Positions 8,575-17,464 of a stretch of DNA of 64,000 nt are shown piece after piece. A program made the position numbers and the translations under genes. This stretch comes from Nostoc sp. FACHB-110 (GTDB taxonomy: Bacteria > Cyanobacteriota > Cyanobacteriia > Cyanobacteriales > Nostocaceae): the NCBI RefSeq assembly GCF_014697425.1, contig NZ_JACJRU010000003.1, forward strand, positions 1 to 64,000, in the 5' to 3' direction. The notes beneath the pieces are model-generated. The model saw only the letters and a list, made by a program, of their open reading frames with translations, did no database searches and had not been told where the DNA came from. Each line of letters opens with the position of its first letter. Positions within the stretch are counted from its first letter, which is position 1.

Positions 8575-10539
8575 TTAATCTATCTGGAAGTAAGCTTTTA
8601 ATGCTGTGTTGACTATTTCAGTCATTGATTTACCTTCACTGGTAGCAGTTTCCTTGAGTTTGGTGTAAACCTCGTCATAAAGGCTAATGCGAGGACGGGA
8701 TCTGCTAGGTGCGGCTTTTTTCTTGGTGGCTACTGTTTTGGGTGTAATTGCTTCTGTTGTGACTGCGACAGTTTCCGGTTGATATTGGGCGGCAAATTCA
8801 CGTATAGCATCAAAGCCAACGCGATCGCAAAAATCGCCAAAGCTTTCTTCACCTTGCCGTGATTTTTTAAAGTAAACAAAAATCGGCTCTAAAAAGCTTT
8901 CTAGATCATTGTGGTGCAACTTCTCGACAATTGGTTGCGCTAACCTTGTTTGATGTGGTGAACCACCTAACCAAACTTGATAAGATTCTGGCGCACTACC
9001 AACAAAAGCCAATTCTGCCATATAGGGACGAGCGCAACCGTTGGGACAGCCTGTCATTCTGATGACAAAATGCTCATCCTGTAAACCAACTTTATCTAAT
9101 AGCACCCGCACTCGTTCTAAAATTCCTGGTATTGCCCGTTCTGATTCGGTGATAGCCAAGCCGCAGGTAGGCAATGCTGGACAAGCCATTGCGTAACGAA
9201 ATAGCGGTTCGATTTTCCCAGGGTCTGTGACTACGCCGCAACGGTCAAGAATTTCTTGAATGGCTGGTTGATTCTCTGGGGCGATGTCGCAGAAAATCAG
9301 GTTTTGATGGGGTGTCAGGCGGATGGGTAGGTTAAATTTCTCCACAATTTCCCGCAAAGCGGTTTTGAGTTGCCAGGAACCTTCATCTTTTACCCGACCA
9401 TTATCGATGGAGATACCTAAAAATAACTTGCCATCGCCTTGTTCTTGCCAGCCGAGGAAGTCTTCATATTTAAATTCTGGCAGTGGCTTGAAGGGGGTGA
9501 CTGGTTTACCAAAATATTCCTCAACTTTGGCGCGGAATTTATCTACACCCCAATCATTAAGTAAGTATTTTAACCGAGCGTGACGGCGGTCAGTGCGATC
9601 GCCATAATCTCTTTGAGTCGCCACAATGGCTTTAACTATGTCGTAAACATCTGCCTTGTCTACATAGCAAATGGGGTCTGCTAATCTGGCAAAGGTTTCT
9701 TCTTTATTGTGGGTTCTGCCTAAACCACCACCTGCAAAGACATTAAAACCTTCTAATTCCCCTTGCGGATTGGTTATTACTACCAAAGTCAAATCTTGGG
9801 AATACAAATCAATCGAATTATCCCCTGGTACTGTCACGCAAGCTTTGAATTTGCGTGGCATATAGTAAGTACCATACAGTGGTTCTTCACTGTCATGAAT
9901 CACTGTGCCGTTACCGTTACTTTGACGTGCGGCTTTTACTTGTGGGTCTTCTTCTGCGCTGATGGCTTTTTCACCATCTAGCCAAATTTCGTAATAAGCA
10001 CCAGTTTGGGGAGAGAGTAAATCAGCGATATTTTGGGCATATTCCCAAGCATACCCATACTCAGGACGATTTTTGAAGGGAACTGGAGGGGCCATAACAT
10101 TGCGGTTGATGTCGCCGCAAGCACCCAAAGTAGAACCCAGATTTTTAATAATAGTGGCAATGGCAGCTTTGAGATTTTTCTTTAAAATCCCATGCAATTG
10201 AAAGCCTTGACGGGTAGTCGCGCGTAATGTGCTGTTCCCATATTCATCAGCCAACTTATCCAAAGCCAGATACAGTTCTGGCGGCACAAACCCACCCGGA
10301 TTTTTTGTCCGCAGCATGAATTGGTAATCTTTCTCCTGCCCCTTAACACGATTGTCTCGGTTATCCTGCTGGTAGGAGCCATGAAACTTGAGAATTTGAA
10401 CCGCATCTTCACTAAAGTGAGTAGTATCCTCAAGGATCTGCGTTGCTACAGGTTCACGCAAAAAATTACTATTTTCTTTGATGCCTTCTACTTTTGAGGG
10501 CTTACGACTGGCAAGTGGAGGAGGAGCAGATTTAACCAT
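8575..10539 (-). CDS. sir: Ferredoxin-sulfite reductase with a C-terminal ribbon-helix-helix-like tail
   Basis: 654 residues. It reduces sulfite to sulfide with ferredoxin electrons, using siroheme and a 4Fe-4S cluster. The cluster/siroheme cysteines are in [15 protein letters not shown] and [16 protein letters not shown]. The early segment [25 protein letters not shown] and the half-domain repeat [13 protein letters not shown] are standard. Beyond the catalytic body comes a basic linker ([13 protein letters not shown]) and about 38 residues, [20 protein letters not shown] then [18 protein letters not shown]. Their strand-helix-helix pattern matches ribbon-helix-helix (CopG/MetJ-type) DNA-binding domains. 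The upstream gap of 515 bp should hold the promoter, but no site was identified with confidence. Confidence 0.93.
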   Translation of the reverse strand: MVKSAPPPLASRKPSKVEGIKENSNFLREPVATQILEDTTHFSEDAVQILKFHGSYQQDNRDNRVKGQEKDYQFMLRTKNPGGFVPPELYLALDKLADEYGNSTLRATTRQGFQLHGILKKNLKAAIATIIKNLGSTLGACGDINRNVMAPPVPFKNRPEYGYAWEYAQNIADLLSPQTGAYYEIWLDGEKAISAEEDPQVKAARQSNGNGTVIHDSEEPLYGTYYMPRKFKACVTVPGDNSIDLYSQDLTLVVITNPQGELEGFNVFAGGGLGRTHNKEETFARLADPICYVDKADVYDIVKAIVATQRDYGDRTDRRHARLKYLLNDWGVDKFRAKVEEYFGKPVTPFKPLPEFKYEDFLGWQEQGDGKLFLGISIDNGRVKDEGSWQLKTALREIVEKFNLPIRLTPHQNLIFCDIAPENQPAIQEILDRCGVVTDPGKIEPLFRYAMACPALPTCGLAITESERAIPGILERVRVLLDKVGLQDEHFVIRMTGCPNGCARPYMAELAFVGSAPESYQVWLGGSPHQTRLAQPIVEKLHHNDLESFLEPIFVYFKKSRQGEESFGDFCDRVGFDAIREFAAQYQPETVAVTTEAITPKTVATKKKAAPSRSRPRISLYDEVYTKLKETATSEGKSMTEIVNTALKAYFQID

Positions 10540-11054
10540 TAGAGTTGTATAGTATTGTCAATAAAGCAGCTATCAGAGCCAAGCTATAAATTTTGCGGCT
10601 GAGTGTTTCCCAGTAATTCGGTCGGAAATATGATGAATACGACAATTTTAACACGCCAAAAAGCCGGCTTTGTCAGTGGTGTCACACTTAACAAGACCAG
10701 CATATATAAGTAGGCGATGTAAATCAACTCAAACTTGGTAGTTTTTTGTTGACTTTTGACCGGGAAATACTAGATTTCATCATTAGTGAAAGCAAAGCCA
10801 GAGACTAATACCAATTCACTTTCAGTTTGATACAAATGGGTCGCAGGGGGGCAGGGAGCAGGAGGTAGGGAGAAAGATGGATTTGTATCAGGATTTTCGT
10901 GAAATGGGATAAAAGCTAAAAACTCTTAATTTTACCCATCACTTGCCAGTTAGCAGGCAGAAGAAAAACTGTTTTTTGGCTAATTTTAAGAGTAATCTTG
11001 TTTAAGTTCCTAAAATTCTCTTGATGGTCGCAAATTACTAATAACTAACGACGC
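10540..11054. other. Intergenic region upstream of sir
   Basis: 515 bp without an ORF. It contains a G-rich block (about 10845-10875, made of GGGAGCA/GGCAGGG-like units) and the MITE-like repeat listed at 10811-10907. The sir promoter must lie toward the left part; no regulatory box could be named. Confidence 0.5.
10811..10907. repeat. MITE-like inverted-repeat element
   Basis: The left end CCAATTCAC...TGATACAAAT and the right end ATTTGTATCA...GTGAAATGG are imperfect inverted repeats of about 28 bases, with an exact 10-bp inner pair (10828-10837 and 10881-10890). The right-end 19-mer at 10889-10907 recurs in reverse complement at 50065-50083. Between the ends lies a G-rich short-repeat block. 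No transposase frame is present. Confidence 0.55.
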
Positions 11055-11591
11055 TTATTTAAACCGATAGCCAATACCACCATTGATAGTAACAGCAGAA
11101 GCGGGGCTATTTTGATAAGCTCTAAGTCCTACCTTGGCATTGGTATAAAGTAGAAAGTTATTAGCAACTTCTGACTCTACACCAGCACCAACTACGACAG
11201 AATCTCTATTTCCTAAGGGACTAGGCGCGCCATCTTTTTCGACAAAAGAATAACCACCAGTCACAAAAGCGTTAGTTTTGTTAGCAATTGGGACATCTAC
11301 AGAAACTTCGGGAATAATACTCGTCGTATTCTTATTCCAGAGAACGTTACCGCGTGCCGAAAAAGGAGTACTGCCTAATTTGACACGGCTTGTAATATTC
11401 CCACCAAAGTTTGCCGCATCATTATTCAGTCCACCATTAGTAACATTGGCGGCAACACCAGCACCAATATAACTAGCATCAGTACCTTTTTTTTGTTCTG
11501 CAGCAGCTTGGCCTGCATTGAGAAATAGAGGAACAATGGCTAAAGATGACAATGCAGAGATTGTCATAAAAGACCGCAATAAACCTTTCAT
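11055..11591 (-). CDS. Small secreted outer-membrane beta-barrel protein
   Basis: 178 residues. A signal peptide is clear (MKGLLRSFMTISALSSLAIV then PLFLNAGQAAAEQ, probable cleavage at AAA|EQ). The mature part is a series of short amphipathic strands separated by turns (SYIGAGVAANV, GNITSRVKLG, FSARGNVLW, TNAFVTGGYSF, SVVVGAGVESEV, LLYTNAKVGLRAY, VTINGGIGYRFK). It ends in an aromatic-x-basic C-terminus (YRFK), as expected for an 8-stranded OmpA/OmpW-like barrel inserted by Bam. The exact family is not recognised. It is a single gene with roughly 400-500 bp gaps on both sides. Confidence 0.75.
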   Translation of the reverse strand: MKGLLRSFMTISALSSLAIVPLFLNAGQAAAEQKKGTDASYIGAGVAANVTNGGLNNDAANFGGNITSRVKLGSTPFSARGNVLWNKNTTSIIPEVSVDVPIANKTNAFVTGGYSFVEKDGAPSPLGNRDSVVVGAGVESEVANNFLLYTNAKVGLRAYQNSPASAVTINGGIGYRFK

Positions 11592-12026
11592 AATTTGGTG
11601 AAAATTTTGTAATTTTTGCTGTTATATACCAGGTCGAAAGTTGTGTAAAAAGGTTCCTTTTAATTTGGGCGAGCTATAAAATTTTTGAAGCGTTTGTAGC
11701 AGCAAGTTGAATAGTGGAGTTGATATAATTATTAGCTTGCATAACTAAAATTATCTCAAGATTTGCTGGTCTTGTTGTTTACCAGCCAAATAAGTATGCG
11801 CTTAGAAAAGTGGCACATAATCACCTCAAAAGTAATTTTATCCACTCCATAAAATGCTTAATTAACTTTGATGATGATCAGGTTTACTAGAATTTACACC
11901 AATGGCTGTAGCAGCAATAGCAATAAGCTATAGCAGAAATATATAAAGTTAATTTATCAGATTTCAATTTTCACAACTTATTCGGATTGAGTGTTAATTT
12001 TCGGCAATTTTCGTGGAGATGGAAGA
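11592..12026. other. Divergent intergenic region
   Basis: 435 bp between the barrel protein and the ADP-ribosylglycohydrolase homologue, AT-rich. No ORF with a ribosome binding site and no strong hairpin was found. Confidence 0.5.
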
Positions 12027-12974
12027 ATGCTAACCGCTACACAAACATTGTCTGGGTTGATGGGTTTATGTGTCGGTGATGCGTTGGGTGTGCCTGTGGA
12101 GTTTACCAGCCGGGCTGAAAGAACAAAATCCCCAGTCACGAAGATGCTAGGTTACGGCACATGGCATCAACCGCCAGGAACTTGGTCAGATGACAGTTCG
12201 TTGACGTTTTGCTTGGCAGAGAGCCTTTGTCGAGAATATTCTATAGATGCTATAGCTTTGTGTTTTTGGCGTTGGTATAAGCAAGCCTACTGGACTCCAA
12301 GAGGGGAAATATTTGGCATTGGTCAAAGTACCCATGCAGCTATTATGCGTATTAATCAAGGAGTTCCGCCTTTAGAAGCTGGGGGAACTAGTGAAATGAG
12401 TAATGGTAATGGTTCGTTGATGCGAATTTTGCCGATGGCTTATTGCCACAAAACTTTAGATTTCCCAGAGTTAATTTCGCGGGTGCATCAAGTGTCTTGT
12501 ATTACTCATGCTCATTTGCGATCGCAAATTGCCTGCGGCATTTATACTAGTATCGCTATTGAACTACTACAAGGCTCAGACCTGCTAACAGCTTATTTAC
12601 AAGGCTTAGAAAAAATCCAAACAATCTATTCTGATGCAGAATTTGCAAGCGAAATGCTGCATTTTGCTAGGGTATTGGGTGGTGACATTGCCAGCTTCCC
12701 AATTGAAGAGATGAAATCTGGCGGCTATGTCATTGACACTCTAGAAGCATCATTATGGTGTTTATTAAATAGCTCATCCTATGCAGAAGCAGTGTTAAAG
12801 GCTGTCAACTTAGGCGAACACACAGGCACAACTGCGGCTGTCACAGGCGGTTTAGCCGGAATTTACTACGGTATTGAAGGTATTCCCCAACAGTGGGTTA
12901 ACTCCATTGCCCGTAAACAGGACATCATCAATTTAGCAAGGCGTTTTGCTATGGCTGTTTATACTCATAATTAG
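12027..12974 (+). CDS. ADP-ribosylglycohydrolase (DraG/ARH) family protein with altered metal site
   Basis: 315 residues from the ATG at 12027, which has GGAG a few bases upstream; an in-frame GTG at 11991 is the alternative. GLCVGDALGVPVEF, GTWSDDSSLTFCLAESL and GNGSLMRILPMA are standard motifs of this Mg-dependent family, which removes ADP-ribose from protein or small-molecule targets. The second metal motif, normally G-x-D-T-D-T, here reads NLGEHTGTTAAVTGGLAG. The two Asp ligands are His265 and Gly267, each one base away from an Asp codon. The protein may therefore be weakened or inactive, or bind a ligand without hydrolysis. Confidence 0.85.
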   Translation: MLTATQTLSGLMGLCVGDALGVPVEFTSRAERTKSPVTKMLGYGTWHQPPGTWSDDSSLTFCLAESLCREYSIDAIALCFWRWYKQAYWTPRGEIFGIGQSTHAAIMRINQGVPPLEAGGTSEMSNGNGSLMRILPMAYCHKTLDFPELISRVHQVSCITHAHLRSQIACGIYTSIAIELLQGSDLLTAYLQGLEKIQTIYSDAEFASEMLHFARVLGGDIASFPIEEMKSGGYVIDTLEASLWCLLNSSSYAEAVLKAVNLGEHTGTTAAVTGGLAGIYYGIEGIPQQWVNSIARKQDIINLARRFAMAVYTHN

Positions 12975-13033
12975 GGAACAGGGCTGGGGAAAAAGTTTCT
13001 ACACCCTATTCCCCTAACCCTACTCCCACTTTC

Positions 13034-14044
13034 TTAGACTGTAGACAAAGAATAAACCTGACCATCAATTAACAGTCTGGTGATACCTTTAGCTTGGAGA
13101 TGAGTCCGAGCCTTTTGTAGCATTCTACTATCTGGAACTTTAATCACGCGATCGCGCTTGGTGGAAAAGCGTTTCGCCACCCTATGGTTATCAAATATCG
13201 GCAGCGTTCTTTGCTGGGTTTCAATGGTAGGAATTTGCCCTAAATCACCAAAATCCTTGAGGGGTCTGGTAATTAGCTCTGCGGAACGGTCAATAACTAA
13301 ATAACAAGTTCTCGGCAAATTAGCTGCCGACAATGGTAAAACTTGTACTGGTGCTTCGCCTAACCTACGTCTTGTAACTAATGGTCTTGGCTCTTCAAAG
13401 TAATCGTCATCTTCCTCATAATCTTCATCATCTAAATCATCATCTAGATCGTCATCTAGATCATCTAAATCTTCAGACTCGTCCAATATTTCTTCACCCA
13501 GCATTTCTGCATAGACAGCCACTTTGGGTTGGTCGTCGTCCAAGATGGGGCTGGAAATGATGGGAATTTCTGGCGGCTCTTCTTTGAGAGTCTCCGACTT
13601 TTTGATGATTTTTGGCTTTGGTTTTTCTACCTCTGCTGAGGAACGCCGCCTGACGCGTCTAATAGCTGATGATTCTTCTGTATCATCTTGTGGTTCTGCG
13701 TCTGGTTCTGGCTCTAATACTGGTTCTTGTGACCTAAGTTTGGGCAATTCTATAGGTTTGCTTTCACTCTTAGGAGGTTCTACTTCTGGTTCTTTATGAA
13801 CCAACAAAGGTAATTGTTCGTAGTTGACCTGCGCTCTCCCTTCAGGAGTCCGAGCCGCCCGTTTCAAAGAAACCAGGTATTCATACTCATCTTCCGGCAA
13901 GGTACTTTTGAGCAGACGACTAATTGTCGAGTTGCTCACGTCATAACGCTCTGCTAAAGTCGAGGTTGTTTCAGCAGTTTCTCGATATAACTTAAGAATT
14001 TCTTGTTTGTCTGATTCTGTTAGTTTTCTCACGGTAGATACCAA
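13034..14044 (-). CDS. HTH-domain protein with acidic, low-complexity middle
   Basis: 336 residues. Residues about 1-50 (VRKLTESDKQEILKLYRETA, then TSTLAERYDVSNSTISRLLK) form a transposase-type helix-turn-helix. The centre (about 70-215) is disordered, rich in P/E/D/K, with a run of DDLDD-type acidic repeats. A conserved C-terminal part (CYLVIDRSAELITRPLKDFG ... LQAKGITRLLIDGQVYSL) follows. It is probably a cyanobacterial DNA-binding protein of unknown target. The start lies 2 bp after the stop of the membrane protein upstream on the same strand, so the two are almost certainly co-transcribed and perhaps translationally coupled. Confidence 0.8.
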   Translation of the reverse strand: MVSTVRKLTESDKQEILKLYRETAETTSTLAERYDVSNSTISRLLKSTLPEDEYEYLVSLKRAARTPEGRAQVNYEQLPLLVHKEPEVEPPKSESKPIELPKLRSQEPVLEPEPDAEPQDDTEESSAIRRVRRRSSAEVEKPKPKIIKKSETLKEEPPEIPIISSPILDDDQPKVAVYAEMLGEEILDESEDLDDLDDDLDDDLDDEDYEEDDDYFEEPRPLVTRRRLGEAPVQVLPLSAANLPRTCYLVIDRSAELITRPLKDFGDLGQIPTIETQQRTLPIFDNHRVAKRFSTKRDRVIKVPDSRMLQKARTHLQAKGITRLLIDGQVYSLSTV

Positions 14045-14046
14045 AT

Positions 14047-14898
14047 CTAAGCTCGTTTACGTCCACGCTCCCGCCGAGTCCGACTTAAAGAAGCGTCATG
14101 TTCTAGAACAGCGCCCATACCAAATAGCACTCCACTAAATACCCAAAACACTTCTAAGATGTCTCCACTTTGATAGTTAGGCCCTTGAGCGAATTTAAAC
14201 CACATATCTGCAATGTAGAGCGAAAAGGCGGCCGCTGCAATCATTCTCCAAGATTGAGCTACTCGTCCACCCCAAAAAGCTAACAGTAATGTAGTAGCAA
14301 TAATCAACAACACTACATCGCTAACTACATAAAACCAGTTTAATATGGCTGCTAGAGTTTCTGTTGGTGTGGTTTGCTGCATAGAAATCCACCATGCTAC
14401 TAAACTACCAAACACTCCTATTGCTCCTACAATCAGCCATTGCCATTTTTCTAAATTAATCCGTCTCGAAGCCACAGCTAAAATCATGCCTACGCCAAGG
14501 GAAATATAAGTCAATACAAAAAATACATCGCCAATTGATACATCGGGTTCTTCTTTTAAAACAATTTCTGTATAGCCAAAAAATATCCCTCCTAGGAAAT
14601 AAGAAAGCATACCTATGGCAATTGCCAACCAAACAGTGCGGCTACTAACGATTTGGGGGCTACGCCAATTCCTTAAGCATAAAATACCAGCACCCAAGTA
14701 AGCTAAGGCTTCAAAAATATTTGTGCCAATTACATACCATTCGGCACGACTTTCTACGCCGTTGGCTCCTGGAATTTTAGCACTAAATAGCAAAAAATAT
14801 AATAGTGCAGCCACACCCCAGCCAATTCCGGCCAAAATAATGTTGCGGTTGCTAAAAAGAGTTTTAGAATTCAGAAGGTTTTTGTGTAAGCTACTCAT
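14047..14898 (-). CDS. Seven-helix membrane protein of unknown function
   Basis: 283 residues from the ATG at 14898 (MSSLHKNLL); an upstream ATG at 14922 adds eight residues. About eight hydrophobic segments are visible, including ILAGIGWGVAALLYFLLF, VWLAIAIGMLSYFLGGIFF, VFFVLTYISLGVGMILAVA, WLIVGAIGVFGSLVAWW and VVLLIIATTLLLAFW. The tail is strongly basic (SRTRRERGRKRA), suggesting a cytosolic C-terminus. The family is not recognised. It is the first gene of a two-gene unit with the HTH protein downstream, hinting at a membrane sensor/regulator pair (inference only). Confidence 0.75.
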   Translation of the reverse strand: MSSLHKNLLNSKTLFSNRNIILAGIGWGVAALLYFLLFSAKIPGANGVESRAEWYVIGTNIFEALAYLGAGILCLRNWRSPQIVSSRTVWLAIAIGMLSYFLGGIFFGYTEIVLKEEPDVSIGDVFFVLTYISLGVGMILAVASRRINLEKWQWLIVGAIGVFGSLVAWWISMQQTTPTETLAAILNWFYVVSDVVLLIIATTLLLAFWGGRVAQSWRMIAAAAFSLYIADMWFKFAQGPNYQSGDILEVFWVFSGVLFGMGAVLEHDASLSRTRRERGRKRA

Positions 14899-14923
14899 AA
14901 AAACTGACTTATGTATATGCACG

Positions 14924-14965
14924 CTGGAAGTCTGAAGTTGGAAGTATGAAGTCTAAAGGATGGAG
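14924..14965 (+). repeat. Heptamer tandem repeat, 6 units
   Basis: Units ctggaag, tctgaag, ttggaag, tatgaag, tctaaag, gatggag. They lie directly upstream of the membrane-protein start. They belong to the same TNTGAAG family as at 5486. Confidence 0.85.
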
Positions 14966-15079
14966 TAAGAATTTATTGGTATATAACTTGCTCGTCAGTG
15001 GTGCAAAAAAACCGTAATTTTTTGAATAATTGATGAGCAACTGAGTATGTCTAACCTTTGATAAATAAGGGTTTTCCTA

Positions 15080-15107
15080 CTTCATACTCCATACTTCATA
15101 CTTACTT
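15080..15107 (-). repeat. Heptamer tandem repeat, 4 units (inverse orientation)
   Basis: Units cttcata, ctccata, cttcata, cttactt, i.e. the complement of the TATGAAG heptamer. They end four bases before the stop codon of the minus-strand gene at 15111, facing the direct-orientation block at 14924. Confidence 0.85.
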
Positions 15108-15110
15108 GAG

Positions 15111-15770
15111 CTATTGCCAAAGTTTACTCAGTGATGATTGATTGAGCCAAGCCATAAATAGCGATCGCTCGCCTTCTGCCATATCCTGTAATCTATCCGC
15201 TACTTTGTTGGCAAAGTTGGCATTACCAAAATAGGTTTTCCCTAGCTTGTGTAGTTCTTGCAAGAAAATAATCACATGATTTTCTTGCCACTCTGGAAGT
15301 TTAGTTCCTTCTAGGGGATCTATTGTCACTAAGTGTTTAACTGATTCGGGGGAAGATGTTTCGGGAAGTTTCTGCTGCCGCAAAACTTCGCCAATATCTT
15401 TTTCAAATAATGTTAATTGTCGAGCGCCTAAAAACTCTTCAATATCCATGTGAACAGCTTGGAGTAACAAAATACTGGCGAGGATGAGTATGCCTGTTTT
15501 GCCATGACCACCAGTATCACTATCTAACTGTTCTAGTCGGACTTTACCCCAAACACTAAAACGGTCTGGTTCTTCTAAGAGGACGCAAGCTTTACCGCGA
15601 TTATCGGTTAAATCTCTCCACAAGGTTCGCGCTTCTTCTTCTTGATTGGCTTTGAATACGCTAATCAAGCGGAAGGTTTGCCCCTGATAATGGAGGATCG
15701 GCACCTGCTGATCCCTTTTTGGGTGCTGAATGGTTGATATTTCAACATCCTGCCGTTTGAGAATAAACAT
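15111..15770 (-). CDS. Conserved cyanobacterial protein of unknown function
   Basis: 219 residues, soluble, with no signal or membrane segment. Visible parts are an N-terminal beta-rich region (VPILHYQGQTFRLISVFKAN) and a middle ACVLLEEPDRFSVWGKVRLE followed by GHGKTGILILASILLLQAVH. A helical C-terminal half follows (QENHVIIFLQELHKLGKTYF, NKVADRLQDMAEGERSLFM). It looks like a full-length conserved protein, but the family is not recognised with certainty and no catalytic motif stands out. The start ATG at 15770 has no alternative nearby. Confidence 0.75.
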   Translation of the reverse strand: MFILKRQDVEISTIQHPKRDQQVPILHYQGQTFRLISVFKANQEEEARTLWRDLTDNRGKACVLLEEPDRFSVWGKVRLEQLDSDTGGHGKTGILILASILLLQAVHMDIEEFLGARQLTLFEKDIGEVLRQQKLPETSSPESVKHLVTIDPLEGTKLPEWQENHVIIFLQELHKLGKTYFGNANFANKVADRLQDMAEGERSLFMAWLNQSSLSKLWQ

Positions 15771-16279
15771 GGCACGCTCAAATAACTCCTCACAGGGCCT
15801 TTGTGGATATGCGATCTATAATCTGATTTGGTTACATCGCCAAGGGTGCGATTACTTAGCGTGTCATTGGGGTGAACTAAAGCGATCGCTCTTTAGCCAC
15901 CTTAGTGTAAATTATTCCCAAAGGATTTACAGCAACACGCAAATAACGTCTCCTTGACCACACAATATAGCTAATCAATAGCCTTTGTGCTGCATTAGTT
16001 AGCTAAGATTGATGGCGAATTTCCGATTTGAGATTTTTTTGGTTTCTCTTGTGTCCATAGTGGACGAAACAAACCGTCCATTTTCCATTGAAAACTCTGG
16101 CCCCCCTAACCTTTGATAGTGGGGTCAATCCAAAATCGAAAATCCAACATGACTGGACTAACTTGCGACTAGCATCTTAGCCTTAGCAATAGCAAATCTG
16201 CAATTTTTTGATTGCTTCTTAGTTCAAAAAACGATATAATTTTTTAGATGACTCTAAATTAGAGCCATAATATTATAAT
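15771..16279. other. Intergenic region upstream of tRNA-Arg
   Basis: 509 bp. A 75-codon plus-strand frame here lacks coding features. TGGACG/CGTCCA at 16061-16080 gives a 6-bp stem followed by TTTT on the plus strand, a weak terminator candidate. Nothing else was recognised. Confidence 0.45.
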
Positions 16280-16352
16280 GGGCGCGTAGCTCAGTGGATA
16301 GAGCAATTGCCTTCTAAGCAATCGGCCGCAGGTTCGAGTCCTGCCGCGCTCG
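16280..16352 (+). tRNA. tRNA-Arg (anticodon UCU)
   Basis: 73 nt. The acceptor pair GGGCGCG/CGCGCTC (one G-U) closes fully. The D-arm contains AGCTCAGTGGA. The anticodon stem ATTGC/GCAAT encloses loop CTTCTAA, giving anticodon TCT, which reads AGA/AGG. The T-arm contains GGTTCGAGTCC. The discriminator base is G and CCA is not encoded. A run of eight T follows immediately (16353-16360), probably the terminator. Confidence 0.96.
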
Positions 16353-16399
16353 TTTTTTTTAATAGAAGTTAGCATTTTTACTCAGCACTTAGCACTTTG

Positions 16400-16957
16400 T
16401 TATTCAGGAATGATGGGACTTGAAGGGCTAAGGGGGGTTGTAAACACATAATAAATTACCCCAGATCCCAAAATCATGATTGCTAGACTAAAAAGTATTA
16501 CCCAACGGTCTGTAGGTTCGTAGGTGTCATCTTCAATATCACGACGTACGGAAAAATAATGTGCTGTTGATAACCACACTGTTACTAAACCAACCAAAGA
16601 AAAGACTAACCCCAATTTCCAGCCATTACCAGGACTAGGTGAGAGGGGAATTTGAAATATCCGCAGACGCACGATGACAACTCCAAAACCTAAAAGTGCG
16701 ATCGCAGTTCGCATCCAAGCCAAGTAGGTGCGCTCATTAGCTAGGTGATCTCTAATTCGTGATGGATTCAGCCGTCCTGGCTTTTTAGTTTCTTTCTGTT
16801 CTTCGGTTAGTTTAGATTCTAATTGCATCAATAACACCCTTAAACCCAAGGAGATTTGTCTCCAAAAAATGCGGAAGTAATAGCCAAATTCTTTCGCAAA
16901 AATTTGTAGTTTGTGCGATAATCGCACTTTTAAAAAGTATTTAAGTTGCTTAGACAT
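16400..16957 (-). CDS. DUF202 (YidH-like) membrane protein
   Basis: 185 residues from the ATG at 16957; a second ATG at 16828 (MQLESKLTEEQ) would give a 142-residue protein closer to usual family length and may be the true start. The hallmark RIRDHLANERTYLAWMRTA lies before three membrane segments (IALLGFGVVIVRL, KLGLVFSLVGLVTVWLS, WVILFSLAIMILGSGVIYYV). DUF202 proteins are small inner-membrane proteins of unknown function. The 43-residue N-terminal extension is basic and aromatic and may simply be non-coding. It is convergent with the tRNA. Confidence 0.8.
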   Translation of the reverse strand: MSKQLKYFLKVRLSHKLQIFAKEFGYYFRIFWRQISLGLRVLLMQLESKLTEEQKETKKPGRLNPSRIRDHLANERTYLAWMRTAIALLGFGVVIVRLRIFQIPLSPSPGNGWKLGLVFSLVGLVTVWLSTAHYFSVRRDIEDDTYEPTDRWVILFSLAIMILGSGVIYYVFTTPLSPSSPIIPE

Positions 16958-17464
16958 TTTGATTAAAACTTATTTTAATGTACGCATCTTGATAGCACAA
17001 GTATGACTAGCACAATCATGAAAAAATCACTCGTGTTAGGTAGTTTTGCTTTACTTTATAAGACTTTGGCTATAGTCTATTTAGATGAAAAACAGTTGAA
17101 CCTCATACTTTTTAAGTAGCCCCATAAACTATGGGTGTATTTATTTTTTAAATAAGTATGCGCCCATTTAAAATTAGCCAATATGTGTAAATTAAAACTC
17201 AACAATCAAAGATTCATTCCTCAGCCTTCGTAACACAAAATATGCCTCATCCTGGTTCAAGATGATGATTACCTGATGATTGATTCAGGTAGCAATTAAC
17301 TGTTCAAACTCTCAAATCCCATTTGGATTTAGCTATGTTTCCCAATGCCAAAGGCTTGTTTTATACTGTACGTAACTGAATTAATAAAAGCAAATATTTT
17401 TATTTGTCAAAATGATAAATAAAAATGATTAAATTTTGACATTAGGTTTTTCAGGGATAAGCAA
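16958..17464. other. Divergent gap between DUF202 gene and lysR gene
   Basis: 507 bp, AT-rich, without a gene. It contains the palindrome described at 17397-17425. Nothing else stands out. Confidence 0.5.
17397..17425. promoter_or_regulatory. Palindrome upstream of the LysR gene (candidate operator)
   Basis: TTTTTATTT and AAATAAAAA form a perfect 9-bp inverted repeat around an 11-base spacer (17406-17416), so the half-sites give the T-N11-A spacing typical of LysR-type operators. It ends 39 bases before the lysR start, a sensible place for autoregulation. It is AT-only and could be coincidental. Confidence 0.4.

Noticed and set aside
15730..15957. 75-codon plus-strand frame near the start of the 219-aa gene
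   Set aside because: Antisense to the gene start, unusual composition, no ribosome binding site.
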